Source: AC-32 sp963765785 | Lineage (GTDB): Bacteria > Actinomycetota > Thermoleophilia > Gaiellales > Gaiellaceae | DNA length: 64,000 nucleotides | Assembly (NCBI GenBank): GCA_963765785.1 | Contig: CAVXXW010000005.1 | Coordinates: 1-64,000 of the forward strand | Direction: 5' to 3' | Part shown: positions 15,252 through 22,137 of the stretch, piece by piece | Layout of the letters: the number at the start of each line of letters is the position of its first letter | How positions within the stretch are numbered: position 1 is the stretch's first letter | Notes under the pieces: model-generated | Databases searched by the model: none | What the model was told of the DNA's origin: nothing | Seen by the model: only the letters and a program-made list of their open reading frames with translations | Program-made: the position numbers and the translations under genes

Positions 15252-16304
15252 GTGCGCGTCAACACGCTCCTCACTCGGATCGCCGTCAGCGTCGCTGCTG
15301 TCGCGGTCGTGACCGGCGCGATCTTCGCGCTGAAGCACGCTGCGCCCGTCCTGAGCCTCGGGGTGCTCTACATCTTCGCCGTGCTCCCGGTCGCGATCTG
15401 GTTCGGGCTCCCGTACGCGGTCGGAGTCGCCGTCGGCAGCATGCTCGCGTTCAACTTCTTCTTCCTCCCTCCGGTGCACACGTTTGCGCTGCGAGACTCC
15501 GCCAACTGGGTTGCGCTCGCGGTCTACCTCGTCACGGCCGTGGTTGTCAGCGAGCTGGCGACCCGCGGCAGGAGGCGCGCCTTCGCCGCTGCCGAGGCGG
15601 ATGCGCTCAGGCGAAGCGACGCGGCGAAGACGGCCGTGCTGCACGCCGTCAGCCACGACCTGCGCTCGCCGCTGACGGCGATTCGCGTCGCCGCGGGCGG
15701 GCTCGAGAGCGGCTCGGTCGCGCTCGGCGACGAAGACCGCGCGGCGCTGCTCGAGACGATCCGGCTGGAGACCGCGCGCCTCGAGCGGCTGGTCGCGAAC
15801 CTGCTCGACCTCTCGCGGCTCGAGGCCGGCGTGGCGCCGGCGAACCGCGAGCTCTGGCCGGTCGACGAGCTCGTTTCGCGGGCGCTGGAGTCACTCGGCG
15901 CGGAGGCTGCTCGCGTCGAGGTGACGCTCGACGGCGACGCCCCGCTCGTCAGCGTCGACGCGGCGCAGCTCGAGCGCGTGCTCGTCAACGTGCTCGAGAA
16001 CGCGCTGCGTTTCTCGTCGCCCGCCGACCCGGTCGAGCTCGTGGTCGGGAGCACCGGCGACGAGGTGCTCATCCGCATCTCCGACCACGGGCCCGGGCTT
16101 TCGGGCGCCGACGTCGAGCGGATCTTCGAGCCGTTCGAGCACGGCCGCACCGGCGGCGAGGGCACCGGCCTCGGCCTCGCGATCGCGCGCGGCTTCGCCG
16201 AGGCCAACGGCTGCCGGCTCTGGGCGGAGTCGAGCCCCGGCGCCGGCGGCGTCTTCACGCTCGCGCTGCCGTCGGCGGCCGCCCGGCCGACGCTCGTGCG
16301 ATGA
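15252..16304 (+). CDS. Second KdpD-like histidine kinase (DUF4118 + kinase, no GAF)
   Basis: About 350 aa. The order is DUF4118 membrane domain (LSLGVLYIFAVLPVAIWFG, GSMLAFNFFFLPPVHTF), H-box AVSHDLRSPLTA, N-box NVLENALRFSSP, then G-boxes DHGPGL and GLGLAIARGFAEANG. It is a paralogue of the leftward kinase but lacks about 100 residues of GAF domain between the membrane domain and the H-box, and also lacks the KdpD sensor domain. GTG 15252 is chosen for the hydrophobic N-terminus just after it; GTG 15249 and ATG 15180 are in frame. It overlaps the next regulator by ATGA. Confidence 0.88.
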   Translation: MRVNTLLTRIAVSVAAVAVVTGAIFALKHAAPVLSLGVLYIFAVLPVAIWFGLPYAVGVAVGSMLAFNFFFLPPVHTFALRDSANWVALAVYLVTAVVVSELATRGRRRAFAAAEADALRRSDAAKTAVLHAVSHDLRSPLTAIRVAAGGLESGSVALGDEDRAALLETIRLETARLERLVANLLDLSRLEAGVAPANRELWPVDELVSRALESLGAEAARVEVTLDGDAPLVSVDAAQLERVLVNVLENALRFSSPADPVELVVGSTGDEVLIRISDHGPGLSGADVERIFEPFEHGRTGGEGTGLGLAIARGFAEANGCRLWAESSPGAGGVFTLALPSAAARPTLVR

Positions 16305-16993
16305 ACGAGGCGCTGGTGCTCGTCGTCGACGACGAGCCGCAGATCCTCCGGGCGCTGCAGACGAACCTCCGGGGCGCCGGCTACGACGTCTCGACCGCGG
16401 CCACGGCACAGGAGGCGCTCGCCGCCGCGGCAATGCGGCCCCCGGACGCCGTCATCCTCGACCTCGTGCTCCCGGACGGGAGCGGGACCGAGGTCGCCCG
16501 CGAGCTGCGCTCGTGGAGTGCCGCGCCGATCCTGGTCCTCTCTGTCGTCGGCGACGAGGCGGAGAAGGTCGCCGCGCTCGACGCGGGCGCGGACGACTAC
16601 GTCCAGAAGCCGTTCGGGATCGACGAGCTGCTGGCCAGGCTTCGCGCGTTGCTGCGGCGTGCGGGCCCCTCGACCGAGCCCGTGCTCGAAGTCGGCGAGC
16701 TCGTCATTGACCTCGACAAGCGCCTCGTCACGGTCGGCGGGCGGCGAGTGCAGCTGACGCCGAACGAGTTCGACCTGCTGCGCGTGCTCGCGCAGAACGA
16801 GGGCAAGCTGATGACGCACCCGACGCTGCTGCGCGAGGTCTGGGGCCCGGCCTACGGCACAGAGTCGCACTACCTGCACGTCTATGTCTCCCAGCTGCGG
16901 CGCAAGCTCGAGGACGACCCCTCGCGGCCGCGCTACCTGCTCACCGAGCCCGGCGCCGGCTACCGGCTCGTGAACCCGGTCGCACGGTCTTGA
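16301..16993 (+). CDS. Second KdpE-like response regulator (OmpR family)
   Basis: 230 aa. The receiver has VLVVDDEPQIL, AVILDLVLPDG and YVQKPFG. The winged helix has QLTPNEFDLLRVLAQNEGKL and SQLRRKLEDDP, and the end is GAGYRLVNP. It matches the leftward KdpE along its whole length. It is coupled to the kinase by ATGA and followed after 66 bp by the USP-KimA operon, whose promoter carries the same direct repeats as the kdp promoter. It probably controls that operon and may bind both. Confidence 0.9.
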   Translation: MNEALVLVVDDEPQILRALQTNLRGAGYDVSTAATAQEALAAAAMRPPDAVILDLVLPDGSGTEVARELRSWSAAPILVLSVVGDEAEKVAALDAGADDYVQKPFGIDELLARLRALLRRAGPSTEPVLEVGELVIDLDKRLVTVGGRRVQLTPNEFDLLRVLAQNEGKLMTHPTLLREVWGPAYGTESHYLHVYVSQLRRKLEDDPSRPRYLLTEPGAGYRLVNPVARS

Positions 16994-17000
16994 GCATCTT

Positions 17001-17053
17001 CTGAGGCGCGATCGAGAACCTTGAGGCCGCGCTGAGCGGCCCGGGGCTAGCGT
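17001..17053 (+). promoter_or_regulatory. USP-KimA operon promoter with KdpE-type direct repeats
   Basis: Half-sites CTGAGG (17001), CCTTGAGG (17019) and GCTGAGC (17031) precede the -10 TAGCGT (17048-17053). The last two are spaced 11 bp and end 10 nt before the -10. Positions 17019-17053 match the kdp promoter (13072-13038, minus strand): 15 of the first 19 nt are identical, and so is the -10. GTG 17060 follows the -10 by 6 nt, so the transcript should be leaderless. Confidence 0.6.
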
Positions 17054-17059
17054 CGAGGC

Positions 17060-17518
17060 GTGGCCACGCATGCCCTCTCCGACGCTGTCTTCGACCGGAT
17101 CGCGTATCGGCGGATCGTCGTGCCGATCGCGGGGGACGACGATTCCGAGGCAGGCGTCGCTCTCGCCGCGCAGCTGGCGCCCGAGCACGGCGCGGCGATC
17201 ACGGCGGTGTTCGTGATCGAGGTGCCGGCCGAGCTGCCGCTCGACGCGCACATGGTCCCGGAGGAGTCGGCGGCGCGGGCGGCGCTCGAGAAGGCGCACG
17301 CGATCGCCGCCAGCCGCGGCGTGCGGCTGACCGAGCGGATCGTGCGCGCCCGGGCGCGCGGAGAGGCGATCGTCGCAGCGGCCGAAGAGGCCGATGCCGA
17401 CCTGGTCGTGATGCGCGCGACACCGCGCGACCGCAAGCGGCTCTTCGGCCACACCGCCGACTACGTGCTGCGGCATGCGGACTGCCGCGTCTTAGTCACC
17501 GCGCCGCCGAAGCCGTGA
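17060..17518 (+). CDS. Universal stress protein
   Basis: 152 aa. The N-terminal strand RRIVVPIAGDDDSEAGVALA and the C-terminal block LFGHTADYVLRHADCRVLV match UspA-type proteins. The usual G-x2-G-x9-G nucleotide loop is incomplete (RATPRDRKRLFGHTADYV), so ATP binding is uncertain. GTG 17060 sits 6 nt after a TAGCGT -10. The stop overlaps the GTG of the K+ importer by GTGA. It may modulate the transporter; the kdp operon on the other side also carries a USP-like gene. Confidence 0.85.
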   Translation: MATHALSDAVFDRIAYRRIVVPIAGDDDSEAGVALAAQLAPEHGAAITAVFVIEVPAELPLDAHMVPEESAARAALEKAHAIAASRGVRLTERIVRARARGEAIVAAAEEADADLVVMRATPRDRKRLFGHTADYVLRHADCRVLVTAPPKP

Positions 17519-19800
17519 GCGCGGAGCGGGTCGCACACCCGCCCTTCAGGAAGCCGTTCGTCGCGCGCACGAAGCGCCTGCTGATCGGCCGCCCGCGGTC
17601 GAGCCGCGAGATGGAGGACACGCTCCTCTCGAAGACGCTCGCGCTGCCGATCTTCTCGTCGGATCCGATCTCGTCCGTCGCCTATGCGACGGAGGCCGCG
17701 ATGACGGTGCTCATCGCCGTCTCGGTGTCGGCGCTCCACCTCGTCTTTCCGATCTCGATCGCGATCGCGCTGCTGCTCGCGATCGTCGTGCTCTCCTACA
17801 GCCAGGGCGTGAAGGCCTACGCCTCGAGCGGCGGCTCGTACATCTTCGCGCGCGAGAACCTCGGTACGCTGCCGGCGCTGGTCGCGGGCGCGGCGCTGCT
17901 GACGGACTACGTGCTCACCGTCGCAGTCTCGGTTGCGGCCGGAGTGTTCGCGATCACCTCGGCGGCCCCGAGTCTGGCGTCACACCAGCTGGCCCTCTCG
18001 CTTGCCTGCGTAGCGATCCTGACGCTTGGGAACTTGCGCGGCGTACGCGAGTCGGGCCTGCTGTTCGCGTTCCCGACCTACGGCTTCATCCTCCTGCTCT
18101 ACCTGACCCTCGGCGTCGGGCTCGCGAAGTGCACGATGGGCTCCTGCCCGGTTGCGACGGTGCCGCACCCGCTCGCTGCCGGCACCGGCACGATCGGCCT
18201 CTTCGTTCTGCTCAAGGCGTTCTCGTCGGGCGCGGTCGCCCTGACCGGCGTCGAGTCGATCTCGAACGGCGTCACCGCGTTCCGCCGGCCGCAGGCGCAG
18301 AACGCCGCGCGGACGCTCTACGTCATGGCCGCGATTGCGATCTCGTTCTTCCTCGCGACGTCGTGGCTGGCCGTGCAGATGCACGCGCGGCCGAGCTCGA
18401 CCGAGTCCGTGCTCTCGCAGATCGCGCGCGGCTCGTTCCCCGCGGGCTCGCCGGGCTCCGTCGTGTACTACTTGGTCCAGGCGTTCACGCTCGCGATCTT
18501 GGTGCTGGCGGCGAACACGTCGTATCAGGGCTTTCCGCGGCTGGCCGCGCTGCTCTCCCACGATCGGTTCCTGCCGAGCCAGTTCGTGAACCTCGGCGAC
18601 CGGCTCGCGTACTCGAACGGGATCCTCGTCCTCGCCGGGCTGGCGACCGGGCTCCTGATCGCGTTCCGCGCGAACGTGAACTCGCTGATCCACCTCTACG
18701 TGATCGGCGTCTTCACCGCGTTCACCCTGGCCCAGGCCGGGATGGTGAGGCACTGGCACAAGACGAAGGAGAAGGGCTGGCGTTGGCGCGCCGGCGTGAA
18801 CGCACTCGGCTCGGCGACCACCGCTCTCGTCACGGTCATCGTGATCGCGACGAAGTTCCTCGAGGGCGCGTGGATGGTGATCATCGCGATCCCGATCCTG
18901 ATCGCCCTCTTCTACGGCGTCCGGCGGCACTACCGCACAGTTGGACGTCGCCTGCGGGCAAAGGCGCGGGCAGTGCTCGCCAGCCGCGAGGTCGAGAACG
19001 ACGTGATCCTCTACGTCGAGCGGCTCGACGCCGCCACGCGCGAGGCGCTCTGGTACACGCAGACGATCTCGAAGCGCTCGCTGCGCGCGATCCACGTCCC
19101 GTTCCCCGGCAGCGACCCAGGCATCGGCCCGCGCTTCTTCCACTGGACCGACGGCGAGCCGCGGCTCGAGATCCTGCCCGCCGACGGCGACCCGCTGAAC
19201 CCTGTGCTCGAGGAAGTTTGGGCGATCCCGCAGGGCGAGAGCCGCTTCGTGACCGTGGTCGTGCCGGAGCTCTTCCGCAAGCCCTCGCTCCTCTCCGCGG
19301 TGATGCACCGGTCGACGTTCTCGCTGAAGCTCGGCCTGCTGCGCGAGCCCGGCGTTGCCGTAACCGACGTGCCGAAGCTCGGCGACGACGACGCGCTGCC
19401 CGAGCGCGCACAGGTGGTCGTGCCGGTCTCGGCCATGCACGCCGGCTCGCTGCGGGCGCTGCAGTACGCGCGCTCGCTCGGGATCCGCGACACGACCGCC
19501 GTCTACTTCGCCGACCACGAGGAGGAGGCGCAGGCGATGCGCGACGACTGGCGGCAGTTCCCGACCGGCGTCCCGCTCGAGATCGTCGAGGACCCGTACC
19601 GCGACGTCGGCCAGCCGCTGCTCGAGTACCTGCGGCGCGTGACCGCCGACCCCGAGGCGGTGGCCGTGGTGGTCATGCCCGAGCTGATCGTGCGCGGCAC
19701 CGACCGCCTGCTGCACAACCAGCGTGCGCTCTACCTGAAGCGGCTGCTGCTCTTCGAGCCGCGCGTGATCCTCACGTCGGTCCCGTTCCAGCTGACGTAG
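17515..19800 (+). CDS. KimA/KUP-superfamily K+ importer with long USP-like C-terminus
   Basis: 761 aa. The membrane part (~residues 45-480, about 12 helices) carries the KimA signature FSSDPISSVAYATE, then YASSGGSYIFARENLG, LLTDYVLTVAVSVAAG, LGNLRGVRESG and LKAFSSGAVALTGVESISNG. These align closely with Bacillus KimA (YdaO), a high-affinity K+/H+ symporter inhibited by c-di-AMP. The cytosolic tail of ~270 residues is longer than I recall for KimA and looks like two USP-like modules (~500-620 and ~640-755). It is encoded behind its own KdpDE-like pair. K+ import is inferred from the family; the transported ion was not tested. Confidence 0.85.
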   Translation: MSAERVAHPPFRKPFVARTKRLLIGRPRSSREMEDTLLSKTLALPIFSSDPISSVAYATEAAMTVLIAVSVSALHLVFPISIAIALLLAIVVLSYSQGVKAYASSGGSYIFARENLGTLPALVAGAALLTDYVLTVAVSVAAGVFAITSAAPSLASHQLALSLACVAILTLGNLRGVRESGLLFAFPTYGFILLLYLTLGVGLAKCTMGSCPVATVPHPLAAGTGTIGLFVLLKAFSSGAVALTGVESISNGVTAFRRPQAQNAARTLYVMAAIAISFFLATSWLAVQMHARPSSTESVLSQIARGSFPAGSPGSVVYYLVQAFTLAILVLAANTSYQGFPRLAALLSHDRFLPSQFVNLGDRLAYSNGILVLAGLATGLLIAFRANVNSLIHLYVIGVFTAFTLAQAGMVRHWHKTKEKGWRWRAGVNALGSATTALVTVIVIATKFLEGAWMVIIAIPILIALFYGVRRHYRTVGRRLRAKARAVLASREVENDVILYVERLDAATREALWYTQTISKRSLRAIHVPFPGSDPGIGPRFFHWTDGEPRLEILPADGDPLNPVLEEVWAIPQGESRFVTVVVPELFRKPSLLSAVMHRSTFSLKLGLLREPGVAVTDVPKLGDDDALPERAQVVVPVSAMHAGSLRALQYARSLGIRDTTAVYFADHEEEAQAMRDDWRQFPTGVPLEIVEDPYRDVGQPLLEYLRRVTADPEAVAVVVMPELIVRGTDRLLHNQRALYLKRLLLFEPRVILTSVPFQLT

Positions 19801-19803
19801 CGC

Positions 19804-19816
19804 GCGGGCTTCCCGC
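19804..19816. terminator. Small hairpin after the K+ importer
   Basis: GCGGG-CTT-CCCGC lies 4-16 nt past the stop of the importer. There is no T-run, so termination would be inefficient or factor-assisted. Confidence 0.25.
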
Positions 19817-19900
19817 AGGCCGGTCGGTAAAGACCCGGATGCCGGGCGCCGTGCTCGACGCCAGGCTGAGGACGACAGCGAGCGGAAGGAGGACTCCTGG

Positions 19901-20176
19901 ATGGCAGCTGAGCTCGAGACCGGCGACATGCTCGTCGTCACGGTCCCGGTGCCGGCGCGTGCCGCTGCCGAGCTGCAGGTCACGCTCGACGGCGGCACCG
20001 TTCGCGTTGTCGGGCCTGAGGGGTTCCGGCACGAGGTCGCCCTGCCCGACGGGGCGGATCCGGAGCGGCTGCACGCCGGCCTGTTTCAGGGCATCCTCGA
20101 GCTGCGGGCGCCGCGGGCCGAGAGCCCGTTGCGAGTGGGGTCCCGCCGCGTCGCGGTCTCCGACCTGGGCTACTAG
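19901..20176 (+). CDS. Hsp20/alpha-crystallin-like small protein
   Basis: 91 aa. The beta-strand pattern (MLVVTVPVPARAAAELQVTL, TVRVVGPEGFRHEVALPDGA, LFQGILELRAPRA) resembles the alpha-crystallin domain, with LFQGILELRAP standing where Hsp20 proteins have ..NGVLTV..P. It lacks long flanking arms, so it is a minimal domain. A strong AGGAGG lies about 8 nt before ATG 19901. Its stop overlaps the stop of the convergent oxidoreductase. The family call is moderate; a chaperone role is inferred. Confidence 0.55.
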   Translation: MAAELETGDMLVVTVPVPARAAAELQVTLDGGTVRVVGPEGFRHEVALPDGADPERLHAGLFQGILELRAPRAESPLRVGSRRVAVSDLGY

Positions 20177-21132
20177 GGCACGGTCAGCACGATCTTGCCG
20201 AACTGGTCGCCGGCCTCCATCCGCTCGTGCGCGGCGCGGGCCTCCTCGAGCGGGAAGACCGAGTCGACGATCGGTTTCGCGCGGCCGCTCTTGACGAGGT
20301 CGTAGGCGGCCTCGAAATCCTCGCGGGTGCCCATCGTCGAGCCGTAGATCGTCAGCTGCTTCCACCAGATCCTGTGCAGGCCGGCCGGCGGGTTCGGCCC
20401 GGTGGTTGCGCCGCAGACGACGATGCGGCCGCCCGCGCGCGCGGCCTGGAGCGAGCTCTGCCACGTCGCCTCGCCGACGTGCTCGAGCACGATCTCGACG
20501 CCCTTGCCACCGGTCCCCTCGGCGACCGCCTCGCGAACATCGCCGGTCGCGTGGTTGACCGTGGCGTCCGCGCCGAGCTCGCGGGCCCGCTCGAGCTTCG
20601 CGTCGCTGGACGAGGTGACGAGCGCCTTCGCGCCGAGTGCCTTCGCGATCGCCAGCCCCGCAGACGCCACGCCGCTGCCGATGCCCCACAGGAGCACCCA
20701 CTCGCCTTCGCGCAGCTGCGCCTTCGTCACCAGCAGGCGGTAGGCCGTCTCGAAGACGAGCGGGAAGGCCGCCGCCTCCTCGAACGAGATCTCGTCCGGG
20801 AGCGGGTAGACGTTCGCCTCCGGGACTGCGACCAGCTCGGCGTGCGTGCCGTTCATGTGCTCGCCGACCACTGTGATCTTCTCGCCGTGCTCGATACCCG
20901 GGTTGATCACGACGCGCTCGCCGGTGTCCTCGCGGAAGCCGGCGCCGTCCGCGCCGAGGATCCGCGGCTTGGCCACCGAAGGTAGGCCTTTGCGGATCCA
21001 GAGGTCGAGATGGTTCAGGGAGGCGGCGCGCACGCGGACGAGCACCTCGCCGGGCCCGGGCTCGGGGTCGGGCGCGTCCTCGTAGCGGAGCACCTCCGGG
21101 CCGCCGTCCTCGTGGATGCGAATCGCCTTCAT
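20173..21132 (-). CDS. Zinc-type alcohol dehydrogenase/quinone oxidoreductase-like protein
   Basis: 319 aa. It has a GroES-like N-terminal domain (MKAIRIHEDGGPEVLRYEDA, RVRAASLNHLDLWIRKG) and a Rossmann NAD(P)H domain (GIGSGVASAGLAIAKALGAK). The catalytic Cys and His zinc ligands of true alcohol dehydrogenases are not seen, so a quinone or enone reductase role is likelier. The start codon is 18 bp from that of the divergent queG. A GATTGT lies 6 nt upstream of its ATG, which suggests a leaderless transcript. Confidence 0.85.
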   Translation of the reverse strand: MKAIRIHEDGGPEVLRYEDAPDPEPGPGEVLVRVRAASLNHLDLWIRKGLPSVAKPRILGADGAGFREDTGERVVINPGIEHGEKITVVGEHMNGTHAELVAVPEANVYPLPDEISFEEAAAFPLVFETAYRLLVTKAQLREGEWVLLWGIGSGVASAGLAIAKALGAKALVTSSSDAKLERARELGADATVNHATGDVREAVAEGTGGKGVEIVLEHVGEATWQSSLQAARAGGRIVVCGATTGPNPPAGLHRIWWKQLTIYGSTMGTREDFEAAYDLVKSGRAKPIVDSVFPLEEARAAHERMEAGDQFGKIVLTVP

Positions 21133-21138
21133 CGGGGC

Positions 21139-21145
21139 ACAATCT
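21139..21145. promoter_or_regulatory. Overlapping divergent -10 elements between queG and the oxidoreductase
   Basis: The bases ACAATCT serve both strands: GATTGT on the minus strand is 6 nt before ATG 21132, and CAATCT on the plus strand is 5 nt before ATG 21151. With only 18 bp between start codons, both mRNAs must be leaderless or begin inside the other gene. Confidence 0.4.
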
Positions 21146-21150
21146 CCCAC

Positions 21151-22137
21151 ATGCACGCGGCGGAGCTGGAGAGACTCGGCGAGGCGGTCGGGCTCGACGT
21201 GGTCGGGGCCGCACCCGTGGCGCCGTACGACCAGACGGAGCGGCACATCCGCGAGCGCCGCGAACGAGGCCTCTTCGCGGACATGCGCTTCACGATGGCG
21301 CGGCCAGATGAGTCGTGCCATCCCGAGACGCTGCTCGACGGGGCGCGCACCGTCGTCTCCGCGGCGCTCTGTTACTGGTGCGAGGGCGAGGAGCCCCCGC
21401 TGGGATACGGACGGCTGCCGCGCTACACCTGGTGGGACGCCTATGCCGCGCTGCGCGAGCGGCTCGACGAGCTGGGCCGACGCCTCGGCGGCGCGTACCG
21501 CGTGCTCGTCGACGAGAACCAGCACGTCGACCGCGAGGCCGCCGCCCGCAGCGGAGTCGGGTTCTACGGCAAGAACACGATGCTGATCACGCGCCGGTTC
21601 GGCTCGTGGGTCGTGCTTGGGACGCTCGTCACGACCGTGGAGCTCGAGCCCACGCCGCCCCTCGACGCGGGCTGCGGCTCGTGCACGCTCTGCATCGACG
21701 CCTGCCCGACGAACGCACTCGACGAGCCGGGGGTGCTCGACGCCACTCGTTGCCTCTCGTACTGGACGCAGTCGTCGTCCCCGGCGCCGGAGGACGTGCG
21801 CGAGGCGCTCGGCGACCGCGTCTACGGCTGCGACATCTGCCAGGACGTCTGCCCGTGGAACCGTGGCGTCGAGAAGCGGCGGGCCGGGGAGGAGGCGCCG
21901 GCGGGCGCCGAGCCGCACGTCTCCCTCGTGGACTGGCTGACGGCGGCCGACGACGAGCTGGCCGCGCGCTACGACCGGCTCTTCGTCCCGCGCAACGACC
22001 CGCGCTACCTACGGCGCAACGCGCTCGTGGCGGTCGGCAACGGCGCCGGCGACGCCGAGCTCGCGCGGCCGTACGCAGAGGGCGACGACCCGCTCCTGCG
22101 CCAGCACGCCGAGTGGGCGCTGCGGAGGCGCGCGTGA
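21151..22137 (+). CDS. queG: Epoxyqueuosine reductase QueG
   Basis: 328 aa. Two 4Fe-4S clusters are visible: CGSCTLCIDACPTNAL and, further on, CDICQDVCPWN. The N-terminal cobalamin-binding domain has LGLDVVGAAPVAPYDQ-type sequence (GEAVGLDVVG) and a NTMLITRRFGSW loop. A short HEAT-like end (RNALVAVGNGAGDAELA) completes the protein. QueG reduces epoxyqueuosine to queuosine in tRNA using cobalamin. queA and tgt, acting upstream in the same pathway, are in this window at 39948 and 41326. The ATG start is fixed by the divergent neighbour. Confidence 0.93.
   Translation: MHAAELERLGEAVGLDVVGAAPVAPYDQTERHIRERRERGLFADMRFTMARPDESCHPETLLDGARTVVSAALCYWCEGEEPPLGYGRLPRYTWWDAYAALRERLDELGRRLGGAYRVLVDENQHVDREAAARSGVGFYGKNTMLITRRFGSWVVLGTLVTTVELEPTPPLDAGCGSCTLCIDACPTNALDEPGVLDATRCLSYWTQSSSPAPEDVREALGDRVYGCDICQDVCPWNRGVEKRRAGEEAPAGAEPHVSLVDWLTAADDELAARYDRLFVPRNDPRYLRRNALVAVGNGAGDAELARPYAEGDDPLLRQHAEWALRRRA

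Noticed and set aside
16994..17059. A ydaO-type c-di-AMP riboswitch before the KimA-like operon
   Set aside because: The gap is 66 bp, too short for that riboswitch, and the -10 sits 6 nt before the start codon, leaving no leader RNA.
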